Origin: Cellvibrionales bacterium
GTDB taxonomy: Bacteria > Pseudomonadota > Gammaproteobacteria > Pseudomonadales > JAHEIH01
Length of the DNA: 64,000 bases
NCBI GenBank assembly: GCA_024639455.1
Contig: JAHEIH010000008.1
Location: 21,726 to 85,725, forward strand
Reading direction: 5' to 3'
Position 1 is the first letter of the stretch; the number at the start of each line of letters is the position of its first letter. Positions 44,397 to 55,530 of this stretch are shown in pieces. The notes beneath the pieces are model-generated. The model ran no database searches. It saw only the letters and a program-made list of their open reading frames with translations, and was not told the origin of the DNA. A program made the translations under genes and the position numbers.

Positions 44397-47300
44397 GTGC
44401 TCTTCTTGCTCGAGCGTTCACTTTTGGCGAGCATGAAGAGCGCATCGCGCGCGAATCAGTCATGCTTTTTGGGTTGCTGGCCATCGTTATGCTGATCCTG
44501 TCGGCGTTTTATTTGCTCTTCGCGGTGGATCAGCTCGCTTCTGACAAATATTCAACGTTGGTTATCATGGTGCCGGCGATTTTCGGCCCATTGGCAGCAA
44601 CGCGATTTGTTCGTTATATGTGGGTGGTGTATTTGATCCCCGGGGTGTCGATTGTGGCTTTGGCATGGCTGCAACCTACCTTGGTCATGCAGCTGTTAGG
44701 GTTTTCCATGGTGGTATTGCGTCTTACCCTGCCCCGTGCCGTGGCGATTGTCTTTATGCTTAGCCTGGCGGTGATGGTGCAAATGGCGGTAGGCCTGGGT
44801 GATCATTCCGCCATGTGGATGCATGTGATTATCGCCAATTCCAATGCGATATTGGCATTTTTGTTAGTCGATCAGCTGTTACGCCATTTTCGCGACTCTG
44901 TCGCTGAACGCCGCTTGGTATTGTTCGATGCGATATACCCCTATTTGCTCATGGCTTTACTGCTCCGTTCCGTGATCGTTGTTGTTGATGATGGGTCTAT
45001 CGAAGCCTGGCGATATTCGATTTTTGGGCTATTGGTACTGGGGCCTTTGCTTTGGCGTTGGCAGGCTAAGGCTTTTGGCTACGCGATTCCTGTCTTGCTT
45101 GGGCTCACTTCGCTACTCATGTGGAGCAATGCTTTTGCCGATCAATGGGTTTTTGGGAGGGTCTGGCCGGTGCTGTTGTGTGCGATGCTGTTGGTGCTGG
45201 ATGGGGTCTTGCAACGTGTGTTGTTGATTGCCTTTGCGGCTAGTGTGTTGGTGCACATAGGGCGCATGCCAATAACCTTGCTGTACTCGGGGTTGTGGGC
45301 AATTTTCGGCTTGCTGGTGATAGGGGTGTTGTTGCAGCGCACGCTTGACCTATTGCAGGCCCCGCAGGCGGGCAATGACCGGTATGACTTGCTGGGCGTG
45401 TCGCGGGTTGAATGGCGCCCTCTGGCGATCCAGTTTGCCGGACGTTTGGTGGTATTGCTTGTGCTAACCGCGTTATTGCTATGGCCGGCATTTAAACAGC
45501 TCAGCACGAATCAAATAGCGCAGAAATATGCGGACCATAAGCAACAAATAACGGCGATAAATAGCCAGCAGCAAGACCTGTTGGCGGCGTTAATTACAGC
45601 TCAGGCCGATGCTTTAACGTCATCTCCGTTCGATCTGGAGGCATGGCAGCGGCGAGGTACTGCGCTTATTGAGCAGCATCCTTCGCTAGCAGCGTGGCGG
45701 GTGGTTGATGCCGATGATCGCAGCCTTATCGATGTACGACCACACAATGTGGTGAGCACGATAACCGTAGATGGCGCTGCGCTGGCAAGGCAGCTTAGAT
45801 ATGCCCGGCGTGTGGGGCCTGGGCGTGCATTTGTGTCTCGACCGGTTGTCGCGCGCCACTCGCTAAACGCTCGCGATGATATGGCATGGTTGTATGTTGT
45901 GACATCAAGATACAGCCCTTCAGGGCAGTATCTTGGCGCCTTGGTAGCGAATGTGACACTCGATCGCCTGTTTAGTGATGTCATCCGGCTCGCTGAGTTA
46001 AGTGACGTGAGCCAGTACAGTATTATTGACCGCGATGGCGATTATTTAATGCCTTCAGCGAAGACATTTACATGGCTGGATTACAAGCAGTCTGACAATG
46101 GATTGGCGATTGATGACTACCAAGCTTACTTAACCATTCGCAAGCTTTATCAAGGAACAGTGCGGAGCGACGATAACGTGCTTGAAGTCTTGCCTTTGGT
46201 GCTTGGTCGCACCGGGTTACCCGCAGAGCAGGCCTATTCGCAAGCGCCAGAAGGCTTCCTCGTTATCGATCGTACCCAAGAGAGGTTGATAGATTGGGGG
46301 ATGCAGCGTTCAGGATTTTGGGTGCTAGTCGTTTTGTTGTTTGTGCTACTGGCCGCCATGTCGCTCTGGTCCACGTTGGCGTGGCGAAGTGAACAACAGT
46401 TGAAGAGCCGTCTGGCGTCTTTGCAGTTGCTACAGCACGAGGCGGAACGCGCGACGGCATTGGTCATGCAGTCAGAGCAAAACAAAGCCCTGTTTTTGTC
46501 TAACATGAGCCACGAAATGCGTACGCCGCTGAATGGTTTGATTGGTGTTGGTCAGGTTTTGCAACGCGGGGTGCCTGCTGATCAGATACCTTCGTTGTTT
46601 CAGATTTTGCAACATAGTGCCGATAGGCTGAAAACCTTGGTTGACGACGTACTCGATATTCAAGCCTTTCAGCAAGGTGGGTTACGGCTGAAAGGTGCTC
46701 CTTTTAACTTGGCGGAAAATGTGGCATCGATAGCCTACAAACAGCAGTTAGTGGCGCATCGTAAAGGCCTGACGTTTGTCAGTGACTGCACACGATTGCA
46801 TTTTCCGGTGCGCGTTGGCGATGAGCAGCGGGTAGGGCAAATTCTTGATAATTTGCTGACCAACGCGATTAAATTTACCGAGGTTGGTGGTATTCGTTTA
46901 GCGGTCAGCGGTGATCGAAACCATGTGCACATGGTGGTTGAGGATACCGGTATTGGTATGACACCCCAGGTGCAAAAGACAATTTTTGAACGTTTTCAAC
47001 AAGGCGATCTTAGTTCGACAAAACGCCACCAAGGCGCGGGATTGGGGTTGAGTATTTGTGATGACTTGGTTGGCATGATGGGCGGGCGAATCGAGGTTTT
47101 TTCTCAGGTAGGTGAGGGTAGCCGCTTTGAGGTATGGTTGCCGCTGGCGGCAGTTTCTTCAATGGCTGAAAGCACAGCGGTGTCGGACTCGCGGTTGAAC
47201 GGACGGGTGCTAGTGGTGGATGACGATAGTACAAATCGTTTGGTACTGTCGCGGGTGCTGGCGTCATGGGGGATCCATGTGCAGCAAGCCGAGAATGGGC

Positions 47301-47569
47301 AAGACGCATTAGCTTTGCTGCAGCGAGAGAATTTCGATGTGGTGCTGACAGACATTGCCATGCCTATTATGACGGGCACTGAATTGTTGCAGGCTTTACG
47401 CGAGCGTGGTGACAAGGTGCCTTGTATGGCGCTCACTGGGAATATCGGCGCTGAGGTCATGGCAGCGTTGAACGATTTAGATTTTTGCGCCACTTTTATT
47501 AAACCGATCGATTTTGATGAGATGCGTGCCGCACTGAGTAAACAGTTGGAAGCGGCGACTATTCAGTGA
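44393..47569 (+). CDS. Hybrid sensor histidine kinase with receiver domain
   Basis: 1058 residues. About ten N-terminal transmembrane helices (20-330) resemble those of the upstream pseudokinase. A helix near 345-365 then leads into a periplasmic, cache-like ligand domain (about 370-630), with a last helix near 640-662. The kinase core is complete: H707 in [13 protein letters not shown]-box [15 protein letters not shown] and GAGLGLSI. A receiver domain covers about 940-1055, with the acidic pair VVDDDS, phospho-acceptor D987 in LTDIAMP, threonine in ALTGN and lysine in IKPID. There is no DNA-binding output, so phosphate must go on to a histidine phosphotransfer protein or response regulator elsewhere. 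The pair sits between psd and rsgA. Signal unknown. Confidence 0.88.
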   Translation: MSALLARAFTFGEHEERIARESVMLFGLLAIVMLILSAFYLLFAVDQLASDKYSTLVIMVPAIFGPLAATRFVRYMWVVYLIPGVSIVALAWLQPTLVMQLLGFSMVVLRLTLPRAVAIVFMLSLAVMVQMAVGLGDHSAMWMHVIIANSNAILAFLLVDQLLRHFRDSVAERRLVLFDAIYPYLLMALLLRSVIVVVDDGSIEAWRYSIFGLLVLGPLLWRWQAKAFGYAIPVLLGLTSLLMWSNAFADQWVFGRVWPVLLCAMLLVLDGVLQRVLLIAFAASVLVHIGRMPITLLYSGLWAIFGLLVIGVLLQRTLDLLQAPQAGNDRYDLLGVSRVEWRPLAIQFAGRLVVLLVLTALLLWPAFKQLSTNQIAQKYADHKQQITAINSQQQDLLAALITAQADALTSSPFDLEAWQRRGTALIEQHPSLAAWRVVDADDRSLIDVRPHNVVSTITVDGAALARQLRYARRVGPGRAFVSRPVVARHSLNARDDMAWLYVVTSRYSPSGQYLGALVANVTLDRLFSDVIRLAELSDVSQYSIIDRDGDYLMPSAKTFTWLDYKQSDNGLAIDDYQAYLTIRKLYQGTVRSDDNVLEVLPLVLGRTGLPAEQAYSQAPEGFLVIDRTQERLIDWGMQRSGFWVLVVLLFVLLAAMSLWSTLAWRSEQQLKSRLASLQLLQHEAERATALVMQSEQNKALFLSNMSHEMRTPLNGLIGVGQVLQRGVPADQIPSLFQILQHSADRLKTLVDDVLDIQAFQQGGLRLKGAPFNLAENVASIAYKQQLVAHRKGLTFVSDCTRLHFPVRVGDEQRVGQILDNLLTNAIKFTEVGGIRLAVSGDRNHVHMVVEDTGIGMTPQVQKTIFERFQQGDLSSTKRHQGAGLGLSICDDLVGMMGGRIEVFSQVGEGSRFEVWLPLAAVSSMAESTAVSDSRLNGRVLVVDDDSTNRLVLSRVLASWGIHVQQAENGQDALALLQRENFDVVLTDIAMPIMTGTELLQALRERGDKVPCMALTGNIGAEVMAALNDLDFCATFIKPIDFDEMRAALSKQLEAATIQ

Positions 47570-48576
47570 TCGGCTGGCTGTCGAATATGCTCAAAGCTGG
47601 CGTAGCGGCGGGGGTGAATGGCACCCTTGTCGAGGGCCTCAAGTAGCGCGCATTGCGGTTCCTGTTTGTGCTGGCAATCGCGAAATTTACACTGGCCAAG
47701 AAACGGACGAAACTCTACAAAGCAACTGGCGAGGGTGTCGTCGTTCAGGTGTTCTAAACCAAATTCGCGGATACCGGGTGAGTCGATCAAGTCGCCGCCA
47801 CTCGCAAAATGGAACAACTGTGCAGTAGTCGTAGTGTGGGTGCCCTTGAGGGTTTTTTCGGACAGTGCGCCAACCCTTAGATCTACATCGGGCAGCAAGC
47901 GATTAATAAGAGAAGACTTACCTACGCCCGATTGCCCCACAAATACAGAGACGCGATCCTGTAGGGCGTTGACCAGTTCGTCAAGACCGTGGTCGTGCTT
48001 AGTCGAGGCGCGTAACACCTGGTAACCCAACGTAGGATAAACCGCCAACAGCTCATCTATGGCGTGGCGATTGCTGTCGTCGATGAGGTCGGTTTTGTTA
48101 AGTAGGATAATAGGTTCGATGCCGGTGTGCTCGGCGGCCACCAAGTAGCGATCAATCAGGTTGGCGTGAGGCAAGGGGGCAGGTGCCACCACAATCACGA
48201 TTTGATCGATGTTGGCGGCGACTGGCTTTAAGCGCCCGTGTGGATCGGGGCGACACAGTTCGCTATGGCGTGCCTCGACCGCCACAACGACGCCCATTGG
48301 ACTGCCTTGGCACCAGCTAACGCGATCGCCGGTCACTAGTTGGGGCAGATTGGCGCGCAGATGGCAGCGGTAGGTTTGGCCGTCAGCGGGAATCGGTTCG
48401 ACTTCGATTTGGGTGCCGAAATGGGTGATGACGATGCCGCTGAGTTCATCGCTCAATTCACCGCCCACTAATTCTCGGTCGGCGCGGTCGGCGCGCTTTT
48501 GAGCGCGGGCGTTGCGCTCTTGCTGAATTTTTTCGATGCGCCACGCTTGGCGGCGGTTGAGTTTGCGTTTGCTCAT
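47563..48576 (-). CDS. rsgA: Ribosome small-subunit biogenesis GTPase RsgA
   Basis: 337 residues. A circularly permuted GTPase that checks the decoding site of new 30S subunits. An N-terminal basic extension and OB-fold come first, then the G4 motif LLNKTDL before G1 [15 protein letters not shown] and G3 [10 protein letters not shown], the permuted order that defines the family. The C-terminal zinc site uses the cysteines and histidine of [16 protein letters not shown]. It overlaps the hybrid kinase by 7 bp, convergent, and diverges from orn, as in Pseudomonas and E. coli. Confidence 0.97.
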   Translation of the reverse strand: MSKRKLNRRQAWRIEKIQQERNARAQKRADRADRELVGGELSDELSGIVITHFGTQIEVEPIPADGQTYRCHLRANLPQLVTGDRVSWCQGSPMGVVVAVEARHSELCRPDPHGRLKPVAANIDQIVIVVAPAPLPHANLIDRYLVAAEHTGIEPIILLNKTDLIDDSNRHAIDELLAVYPTLGYQVLRASTKHDHGLDELVNALQDRVSVFVGQSGVGKSSLINRLLPDVDLRVGALSEKTLKGTHTTTTAQLFHFASGGDLIDSPGIREFGLEHLNDDTLASCFVEFRPFLGQCKFRDCQHKQEPQCALLEALDKGAIHPRRYASFEHIRQPADH

Positions 48577-48710
48577 GGGTCGTCATACGGTTGTGGTGGG
48601 CACAGTGTACACTGAGTTGGCGCTTGACGTTATATCCTTTGGCAATTAGGTTGCACGTCTTCGCCAATAGGCTCTATATTGAATGTGTCATCGCACCATG
48701 GACAAGGCTA

Positions 48711-49256
48711 ATGGATAACACAGAACAACGACTGATTTGGATCGACTTGGAAATGACAGGGCTCGAGCCCGATACCGATGTGATCATTGAGATTGCTACC
48801 ATTGTGACCGATTCGCAGCTCAATGTGATCGCTGAAGGTCCCGTTTTCGCGGTGCAGCAGAACGCCGAAACGATGGCTAACATGAACGAGTGGTGTGTGG
48901 CGCAGCACGGTAGTTCCGGTCTAACCCAGCGCGTGTTGGACAGCACCATGAGTTGTGCCGAGGCGGAACGCTTGACCATTGAGTTTTTGAAGCAGCACGT
49001 ACCGGCGGGGGTGTCGCCGATTTGTGGCAATAGCGTTGGTCAGGATCGTCGGTTTTTGGTCAAATACATGCCGGCGTTAGAGGCCTATTTTCACTACCGT
49101 ACGATCGATGTCAGCACGCTCAAAGAGTTGGCGCGCCGCTGGTCACCGGCGTTGATGAAAGGGTTAAAAAAACAGGGCAGCCACTTGGCCCTAGATGATA
49201 TTCGCGATTCGATCGCCGAACTGCAATACTACCGCGAGCACTTCATCAAAGGATAG
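48711..49256 (+). CDS. orn: Oligoribonuclease
   Basis: 181 residues, the DEDDh 3'-5' exonuclease that degrades two-nucleotide RNAs, including pGpG from cyclic-di-GMP breakdown. Motif I is [11 protein letters not shown] (Asp and Glu), motif II lies in SVGQDRRFL and motif III in [14 protein letters not shown] (His and Asp). The start is the ATG before DNTEQRLIW; the longer open frame upstream lies in the promoter region. It diverges from rsgA and overlaps the end of queG by 11 bp. CysQ upstream in the window removes its inhibitor PAP. Confidence 0.97.
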   Translation: MDNTEQRLIWIDLEMTGLEPDTDVIIEIATIVTDSQLNVIAEGPVFAVQQNAETMANMNEWCVAQHGSSGLTQRVLDSTMSCAEAERLTIEFLKQHVPAGVSPICGNSVGQDRRFLVKYMPALEAYFHYRTIDVSTLKELARRWSPALMKGLKKQGSHLALDDIRDSIAELQYYREHFIKG

Positions 49257-50343
49257 CGCCGTGCTGGGTCAGGGCCCAGTGTACGTGTTCCTGCACTAGT
49301 TTATCATCGCTCTGACAGCGCGCTTGAAGTGCGGCGATCACCTCGGGCGTGGTGGGCGCATTCCCTAGCCCCACGGCTAAGTTGCGCAGCCAGCGTTGGT
49401 AGCCGATTCGCCGAATGGCGCTACCCTCGGTATGCTGTAAATATTCCTCTTCACTCCATAAAAACAGATCGGTCAGTTGGCGATTGTCCAGTCCGTGACG
49501 CGGTTTGAAGGCTTCTTCGCGGTTGGCGCCAGCAAATTTATTCCACGGGCAAGCCAGTTGACAGTCATCACAGCCGAAAACGCGGTTGCCCATCTTGGGG
49601 CGTAAGTCCTCGGGAATGGCGCCTTTAAGCTCGATGGTCAGGTAGGAGATACAGCGCCGCCCATCCACTTGAAAGGGCGCGACGATGGCCTCCGTAGGGC
49701 AAGCGGGTAGGCAGGCTTCACAGCTGCCACAGTGCATGGTGGTCTGCGGCGGATCGACAGGTAACGCTAGATTAGTAAACAGTTCGCCGAGGAAAAACCA
49801 CGATCCGGCCTTATCGTTAATCAGCATGCTGTTTTTACCGATCCAGCCAAGACCCGCGCGCTGTGCCAACGCGCGTTCTAGCACCGGCGCACTGTCGACA
49901 AAGGCGCGCCCCGCGGCTGAGGGGATGGCAGCCTGAATGCGTTTGGCTAGCTGGGCGATACGTTTACGGACCAGTTTATGATAGTCCCGGCCGAGGGCAT
50001 AGCGTGAAATGTAGGCCTTGCTGGGATCATCCAGGATGCGCAGCGGCGCAACGCCATCGCGGTCGAGGTAGTCCATGCGCAAACTAATGCAGCGTAGCGT
50101 ACCGGGTTCCAAGAGTGCTGGATCGGCTCGTTTGTCAGCGTGTTCCGCCATAAAGGCCATTTCGCCGTGGTATTGTTTTGCGAGCCATTCGCGCAGGTGT
50201 TGGGCGTCGCGCTCGACGATGGCGTCGCTAATAGCAACCGCTTGAAAGCCCAATTCTGTTGCCCATTGGCGAATGGCGTTGGCCAGTGCGGCGAGGGCAT
50301 CGTTATCGAGCGGAGGATTGTCTTGGCGCGGCTGATCTGTCAT
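49246..50343 (-). CDS. queG: Epoxyqueuosine reductase QueG
   Basis: 365 residues. It carries out the last step of queuosine synthesis on tRNA, reducing epoxyqueuosine with cobalamin and two 4Fe-4S clusters. An N-terminal cobalamin-binding domain contains [17 protein letters not shown] and [12 protein letters not shown]. The cluster motifs [16 protein letters not shown] and [13 protein letters not shown] follow, and a HEAT-like C-terminal part ends the protein. It diverges from nnr, 78 bp apart, and its last codons overlap orn. Confidence 0.95.
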   Translation of the reverse strand: MTDQPRQDNPPLDNDALAALANAIRQWATELGFQAVAISDAIVERDAQHLREWLAKQYHGEMAFMAEHADKRADPALLEPGTLRCISLRMDYLDRDGVAPLRILDDPSKAYISRYALGRDYHKLVRKRIAQLAKRIQAAIPSAAGRAFVDSAPVLERALAQRAGLGWIGKNSMLINDKAGSWFFLGELFTNLALPVDPPQTTMHCGSCEACLPACPTEAIVAPFQVDGRRCISYLTIELKGAIPEDLRPKMGNRVFGCDDCQLACPWNKFAGANREEAFKPRHGLDNRQLTDLFLWSEEEYLQHTEGSAIRRIGYQRWLRNLAVGLGNAPTTPEVIAALQARCQSDDKLVQEHVHWALTQHGAIL

Positions 50344-50421
50344 GGCACACTCGCAGTGAATTACGGCGTCAGTCTACCTTATGGCAAGGTTGGGCAACAG
50401 GGGCCATGACTGAGGAACTGC

Positions 50422-50820
50422 ATGAGCGATTTTATTTATTCTGCTGCACAATGCCGCGCACTTGATATTGCTTCGCGCGAAGATCTGGCGTTGAGTGGTT
50501 ACCCATTAATGTGCCGCGCTGGACAGGCGGCGTTTGATTACTTTGTTGAGCGCTGGCCCGAGGCAAAAAAATTGCTGGTGTTGTGTGGTGGTGGCAACAA
50601 CGGCGGTGACGGCTGGGTGGTCGCGCGTTTGGCGCACCGCGCTGGCTTGGCAGTGGCGGTGGTGAGCTTGGTCGATCCTGTGAGTTTGTCAGGCGAGGCA
50701 AGTGAGGCCTATGCCGATGCCATGGCAGCTGGCGTAATGCAGTTGCCGCTTGAGGCTGTCCACCTTATGCAGGCCGATGTGGTGGTTGATGCGCTGTTAG
50801 GGACGGGCTTCAGCGGTTAA
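50422..50820 (+). pseudogene. nnr: NAD(P)H-hydrate epimerase part of nnr, cut by an in-frame TAA
   Basis: The first 132 residues of the bifunctional NAD(P)HX repair enzyme (YjeF family). The epimerase fold is clear: LCGGGNNGGDGWVVARLAHRAG is its NAD-binding glycine motif, and VVDALLGTGFSG holds the catalytic aspartate. It stops at TAA (50818-50820), about 80 residues short of the end of the epimerase domain. The very next codons, in the same frame, continue with VRAEMAALIRWLN and LDIPSG as in normal homologues. So one base change seems to have turned a sense codon into a stop, or the base is a sequencing error. No other frame damage is seen. Confidence 0.82.
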
Positions 50821-50832
50821 GTACGCGCGGAA

Positions 50833-51900
50833 ATGGCGGCGCTCATCCGTTGGTTAAATGATCAAGCGCGAACGGTTTTTTCCTTGGATATTCCCTCGGG
50901 CGCAGCGGCCGATGCCGATGCTGTTGCCATGTGTGCAGTGCAAGCGACGGTGTGCATGGCGTTTATTGCTTGGAAACCGGTTCATTGGACCGGCCCAGGT
51001 CGCGCGCTTTGCGGTGAGCGGGTGTTGGCGACCTTACAAGTGGGACGTGAGAGTTATGCGCGATGTGAGGCTGTGGCTGAAGTGCTGTCGCTAGACAGTT
51101 TGCCTGCCATGCCGGCGCGTCATGGGGCGGCTCATAAGGGGCACTTTGGTCACGTGGTGGCAGTGGGGGGAGATCTCGGCACTGGCGGAGCCATAGCCTT
51201 GGCTGCCCGCGCTGCGCAGCGCAGTGGCGCGGGTTTGGTAAGCGTGGTGACTCGCCCAGTACATGTGTCCGGATTGCTTGCGCGGGCGCCAGAGATCATG
51301 GTTCACGGTACCGATGTTGTCTCTTGCTTAGCGGCGTTCGAGGGGGATAAATTTACCTTTTTGGTGGGTCCAGGGTTGGGCCAAGAGGCTTGGGGGCAGG
51401 CTTTGTTACAACGTGTCCTGCGGGCTAAGTCCCGTGCCGTCATAGATGCTGATGCGCTCAACCTTGTTGCCCGTTGGGGCGTACAAAAGCTGCGTGATTT
51501 AACGGAATGTGTGATTTCTCCCCATCCTGGGGAGGCCGCCCGATTGTTACGCTGCAGCGTTGAGGATGTCGAGGCCGACCGATTGGGCGCGGCGCGGCGC
51601 TTGCAGCAGCAAAGTGGGGCGGTAGTTGTTTTGAAGGGGCAGGGCACGGTTGTGGATGACGGAAGCCACGTGGTGATTTGTCGCCACGGCAATCCAGGTA
51701 TGGCGAGTGGTGGCATGGGGGATGTATTGTCTGGAATAATAGCGGCCCTGCTGGCGCAAGGGCTGAGTGCCGGTGATGCGGCTCGTCGTGCGGTGATCTT
51801 GCACAGCGCTGCCGCTGACCGCTGCGCAGAAACGAAAGGGCAGCGCGGTTTGGCGGCGTCGGATGTGATTCCTGTGGTGAGGATGTTATTGAATGATTGA
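50833..51900 (+). CDS. nnr: ADP-dependent NAD(P)H-hydrate dehydratase part of nnr
   Basis: 355 residues in the same frame as the preceding fragment. About 80 residues finish the epimerase domain. The complete ribokinase-like dehydratase domain then follows: HKGHFGHVVAVGGDLGTGGA, VGPGLGQ, VIDADALNL, ISPHPGEAARLL, VLKGQGTVV and GNPGMASGGMGDVLSG with the catalytic aspartate. This enzyme dehydrates the damaged (S)-NAD(P)HX back to NAD(P)H using ADP. If read from the ATG at 50833 (GCGGAA upstream, weak site), the dehydratase could still be made alone. The end overlaps tsaE by 8 bp. Confidence 0.85.
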   Translation: MAALIRWLNDQARTVFSLDIPSGAAADADAVAMCAVQATVCMAFIAWKPVHWTGPGRALCGERVLATLQVGRESYARCEAVAEVLSLDSLPAMPARHGAAHKGHFGHVVAVGGDLGTGGAIALAARAAQRSGAGLVSVVTRPVHVSGLLARAPEIMVHGTDVVSCLAAFEGDKFTFLVGPGLGQEAWGQALLQRVLRAKSRAVIDADALNLVARWGVQKLRDLTECVISPHPGEAARLLRCSVEDVEADRLGAARRLQQQSGAVVVLKGQGTVVDDGSHVVICRHGNPGMASGGMGDVLSGIIAALLAQGLSAGDAARRAVILHSAAADRCAETKGQRGLAASDVIPVVRMLLND

Positions 51901-52348
51901 GTGGCAGGTCGCTGGTGAAGAGGCCATGGTGGCGCTGGGTGAGCGAATTGGACAGGCCCTGCGAGGGGGTGCCGTGTTGTTTTTACATGGTGATTTAGGG
52001 GCGGGGAAAACCACCCTAAGCCGCGGCGTGTTGCGCGCCTTTGGTCATCGCGGGGCGGTGAAAAGCCCCACCTATACCCTGGTAGAGCCCTACGCGTTGG
52101 CCGATACAACGGTGTATCATTTTGATTTGTACCGCTTAGGTGATCCTGAGGAGTTGGATTACATGGGTATTCGCGATTACTTCGATGGCCCGAGTATCAG
52201 CCTGATTGAGTGGTCGTCGCGCGGCGAGGGTTTTTTGCCTTCTGCGGATGTGCATGTGGATATCGACCATGTTGATGCTGGCCATCGTCGCGTAGCCTTG
52301 CGCGCTAATAGCGAACGCGGTAGGGTGATTTGCCAACAATTGGGGTAG
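51893..52348 (+). CDS. tsaE: tRNA threonylcarbamoyladenosine biosynthesis ATPase TsaE
   Basis: 151 residues. A P-loop ATPase that works with TsaB and TsaD to place the t6A modification on tRNAs reading ANN codons. Walker A is GDLGAGKTTLSRG near residues 33-45, then the SPTYTLVEPY and VYHFDLYRL motifs, and LIEWSSRGEGFLP near the end. It overlaps nnr by 8 bp and is followed 9 bp later by the amidase gene, the order seen in Pseudomonas. Confidence 0.96.
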   Translation: MIEWQVAGEEAMVALGERIGQALRGGAVLFLHGDLGAGKTTLSRGVLRAFGHRGAVKSPTYTLVEPYALADTTVYHFDLYRLGDPEELDYMGIRDYFDGPSISLIEWSSRGEGFLPSADVHVDIDHVDAGHRRVALRANSERGRVICQQLG

Positions 52349-52357
52349 AATAGCGCC

Positions 52358-53677
52358 ATGATTCGACGCGTCGCCATAACAACATTAACATCAGCGCTGC
52401 TGCTACTAAGCCTGGCCAGCTCGGCGTGGGCAAATGATGTGTCGTCGTTACGGTTATGGCGATCCCCCGATCACACGCGCTTAGTGTTCGATCTTGATCA
52501 GCCTGTCGACTACAACATTATTCCTCTAAGCTCTCCCGATCGATTGGTTATTGATTTGGCCGATGCACGACTGAAAGCCTCTTTCAAAAAGCTTGATTTG
52601 AGCGACACGCCGATCGTTAAAATTCGTCATGCCAAGCGTAACAAGGGTGATCTGCGGGTGGTGTTAGACCTTAAAACTAGCGTGCAGCCACGCAGTTTTC
52701 TGCTCAAGCCCAGCGGCGATGCTGGCCACCGTTTGGTGCTGGATTTAAATGATGTGACGACGTCAAAACCCTCCACGGTGGTCGCGAGTGAGCCCAAACC
52801 GGAAGCCAGGCGCGATATCGTGGTGGCGATCGACGCCGGGCACGGCGGTGAGGATCCCGGCGCCTCCGGTCCCAGTAAGGTCCGCGAGAAGCATGTGGTG
52901 CTTGCCATCGCTCAAAAACTCGCTGACCAATTAAACCGCAAGCCAGGTTTTCAAGCTGTGTTGGTGCGTACCGGTGACTACTATGTGAAGCACAAGCGGC
53001 GCTGGGAAATTGCCCGCGAAAACCGTGCCGATTTGTTCTTGTCAATTCACGCTGATGCCTTCACGGATCCGCGCGCGCGGGGAAGTTCGGTGTACGCGTT
53101 GTCGCGCAAAGGGACCACCAGTGCCATGGCCCGCTTTTTGGCGGATTCGGAAAACGTTGACTTGGCCGGCGAGGTTAGCCTTGGCGACCATGAAGAAATG
53201 GTGCAAAAGACCCTTACCGACTTGGTGATGACGAGCAGCTTGGTGAGCAGTATTGATGTAGGTGAGCGCATTATTGGAAAGATGGGTGAGCTGACTGATC
53301 TGCACAGCAAGCGTGTTGAACTGGCAAATTTTCGCGTCTTGAAAGCACCTGATATTCCGTCGATTTTGATCGAAACTGGCTTCATTTCTAACCCCAAAGA
53401 AGAGCGCAAGTTAAGCGATAAAAGGCACCAGCAAAAGCTCGCCCAGGCGATTACTCAGGGTGTCATGGCCTACTTTGAAGAAAATCCGCCGATGGGGACC
53501 ATGCTCTCCTGGCAAAAGGACAACAAAAATGCCAGTGAGCATGTCATTCAGCGCGGTGAGACGCTGTCTAAAATTGCTTCGTTGTACAACACGAGTGTGG
53601 CGCAGTTAAAGCGTGAGAACGCGCTCAAAAGTAATGTGATTCACGTTGGTAAGACCCTTAGGATACCCCGTAGCTAA
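52358..53677 (+). CDS. amiB: N-acetylmuramoyl-L-alanine amidase, AmiB/AmiC type with LysM
   Basis: 439 residues, exported (signal peptide 1-25, ending SAWAND). An AMIN domain (about 28-125) targets it to the cell division site. The Amidase_3 catalytic domain (about 148-365) has the zinc ligands in [19 protein letters not shown] and the glutamate of IETGFISN. One LysM domain at the C-terminus ([22 protein letters not shown]) binds peptidoglycan. It splits daughter-cell murein during division and usually needs EnvC- or NlpD-like activators. tsaE precedes and mutL follows with a one-base overlap (TAATG). Confidence 0.94.
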   Translation: MIRRVAITTLTSALLLLSLASSAWANDVSSLRLWRSPDHTRLVFDLDQPVDYNIIPLSSPDRLVIDLADARLKASFKKLDLSDTPIVKIRHAKRNKGDLRVVLDLKTSVQPRSFLLKPSGDAGHRLVLDLNDVTTSKPSTVVASEPKPEARRDIVVAIDAGHGGEDPGASGPSKVREKHVVLAIAQKLADQLNRKPGFQAVLVRTGDYYVKHKRRWEIARENRADLFLSIHADAFTDPRARGSSVYALSRKGTTSAMARFLADSENVDLAGEVSLGDHEEMVQKTLTDLVMTSSLVSSIDVGERIIGKMGELTDLHSKRVELANFRVLKAPDIPSILIETGFISNPKEERKLSDKRHQQKLAQAITQGVMAYFEENPPMGTMLSWQKDNKNASEHVIQRGETLSKIASLYNTSVAQLKRENALKSNVIHVGKTLRIPRS

Positions 53678-55530
53678 TGTCTAAAATTCGTCTGCTCAGC
53701 CCCCGGTTGGCCAACCAGATCGCCGCTGGTGAGGTGGTGGAACGCCCGGCTTCAGTGTTGAAAGAACTGTTGGAAAACGCTCTAGATGCCGGCGCTACCA
53801 AGGTGGAGATCGATGTTGAGGAGGGTGGCGTACAGCAAATTCGTGTACGTGATGACGGTATCGGTATCGGTCAAGATGATCTGCCGCTGGCGCTCAGTCG
53901 TCACGCCACCAGTAAGATTTATACTCTCGATGATTTGGAAGGGGTTGCCACGCTCGGTTTTCGCGGTGAAGCGCTGGCCTCGATCAGTTCAGTCGCCAGA
54001 CTGACCATGACGTCTAATGACAGTGAGTCGTCGATGCAGGGCTGGAGTGCGTTTTCCGAGGGGCGTGAGATGGAGGTGCAAATTCAGCCGGTCGCCCACC
54101 CTCGCGGCACCACGGTCGAGGTGCGTGACTTGTTCTTCAATACTCCGGCGCGGCGCAAATTCTTGCGCACCGAGAAGACGGAGTTCAACCATTTGGAAGA
54201 GGTGGTGAAGCGGCAAGCGCTGAGTCGTTTCGATGTGAGCTTTTATCTGCGCCACAACCAACGCGGTATTCACGCGCTGCGTGCTTGTAAAAGTCAGGCA
54301 GAAATGGAGCGTCGCATCGCCTCGGTGTGCGGCCCAGCCTTTATGGAAAGTGCGCTTTTTGTCGAACACGAAGTCAATGGTATTAAGCTGTGGGGTTGGA
54401 TTGCACTGCCAACGTTTTCGCGCAGCCAGGCGGACTTACAGCACTTTTTTGTCAATGGCCGTGTCGTGCGCGATAAACTGGTATCACACGCTATTCGCCA
54501 AGCCTACGCCGACGTTTTGTTTCACGGCCGCCACCCGGCCTATGTGCTGTATTTAGAGCTCGATCCTAATATCGTTGATGTCAACGTACATCCCACCAAG
54601 CACGAGGTGCGCTTTCGCGATGGCCGCACGGTGCACAATTTCCTGTTCAGCAGTCTGCACCGAGTGTTGGCTGACGTGCGCCCAGGCGATAACCCGGCGC
54701 CGACGCAATACGTACAGCAAATGCCCGCCGCCGTGCCTGCAGATCCCCTGGCGCGTGGAGAGTTTCAAGGCCAGGCTAGCATGGGGTTGCAGTCGCATGG
54801 GGCGGCGGTGGCCGCGCCAGCGATGTTCGGTGGATACAGCCTTAGCCCGGCCCCAAGTGGTGGCGATATTAGCGATCACATGCAGGCCAGTCGCGATTTT
54901 TATCAAGCGCCAGCGCCCTCCTTAGAGGCGCAGGGCAGTGAAGAAGTTCCGCCGCTTGGCTTTGCCATCGCCCAACTTAAGGGCATCTATATCTTGGCGG
55001 AAAATGCGCAGGGTTTGGTGGTGGTGGATATGCACGCCGCCCATGAGCGCATTACCTATGAGCGTTTAAAGTTGGCGGTAGACGGTGAGGGCATTCGTAC
55101 CCAGCCGTTGCTGGTGCCGCAGTCGATGGCGCTGAGTGCTAAAGAAGTGGATGGCGCAGAGCAGTTTGCTGAGGAGTTCGCCAAGCTGGGCTTCGGTATC
55201 GAGGCGGCCGGGGAAGAGAGTGTGCTGATCCGGCATATTCCGGTGAATTTGGCGCAGGCGGATGTGCTGCAGTTGGTACGTGATGTGTTGGCTGATTTTC
55301 TTACCTACGGCACCTCTGATCGCGTGCAGCAGCAGCGCAATGAAATTCTTGCCACCATGGCTTGTCACGGTTCGGTGCGGGCTAATCGCCGCCTCACCAT
55401 CCCCGAGATGAACGCCCTGTTGCGCGACATGGAGGCCACCGAGCGCAGCGGTCAATGCAATCACGGGCGGCCGACCTGGACAGCGATGAGCATGGCGGAG
55501 TTGGACAAGCTCTTCCTGCGGGGGCAGTAG
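53677..55530 (+). CDS. mutL: DNA mismatch repair protein MutL
   Basis: 617 residues. An N-terminal GHKL ATPase has [13 protein letters not shown] (motif I), DDGIGI and [11 protein letters not shown] (motif III). A transducer domain holds [10 protein letters not shown] and [14 protein letters not shown] variable linker covers about residues 345-420, and the C-terminal dimerisation domain contains [15 protein letters not shown]. The metal-binding endonuclease motif DQHAxxERI of MutL from organisms without MutH is here DMHAAHERI, and the C-terminal [12 protein letters not shown] stretch is also present. The TAG stop shares a base with the GTG start of miaA. Confidence 0.96.
   Translation: MSKIRLLSPRLANQIAAGEVVERPASVLKELLENALDAGATKVEIDVEEGGVQQIRVRDDGIGIGQDDLPLALSRHATSKIYTLDDLEGVATLGFRGEALASISSVARLTMTSNDSESSMQGWSAFSEGREMEVQIQPVAHPRGTTVEVRDLFFNTPARRKFLRTEKTEFNHLEEVVKRQALSRFDVSFYLRHNQRGIHALRACKSQAEMERRIASVCGPAFMESALFVEHEVNGIKLWGWIALPTFSRSQADLQHFFVNGRVVRDKLVSHAIRQAYADVLFHGRHPAYVLYLELDPNIVDVNVHPTKHEVRFRDGRTVHNFLFSSLHRVLADVRPGDNPAPTQYVQQMPAAVPADPLARGEFQGQASMGLQSHGAAVAAPAMFGGYSLSPAPSGGDISDHMQASRDFYQAPAPSLEAQGSEEVPPLGFAIAQLKGIYILAENAQGLVVVDMHAAHERITYERLKLAVDGEGIRTQPLLVPQSMALSAKEVDGAEQFAEEFAKLGFGIEAAGEESVLIRHIPVNLAQADVLQLVRDVLADFLTYGTSDRVQQQRNEILATMACHGSVRANRRLTIPEMNALLRDMEATERSGQCNHGRPTWTAMSMAELDKLFLRGQ

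Noticed and set aside
50422..51900. nnr as two naturally separate genes for epimerase and dehydratase
   Set aside because: The stop lies inside the epimerase domain, not between the domains, and the frame continues unchanged after it; a nonsense change or error fits better.
51303..52109. 268-codon minus-strand frame opposite nnr and tsaE
   Set aside because: Pro/Arg/Ser-rich antisense translation; both plus-strand genes have conserved motifs over the same stretch.
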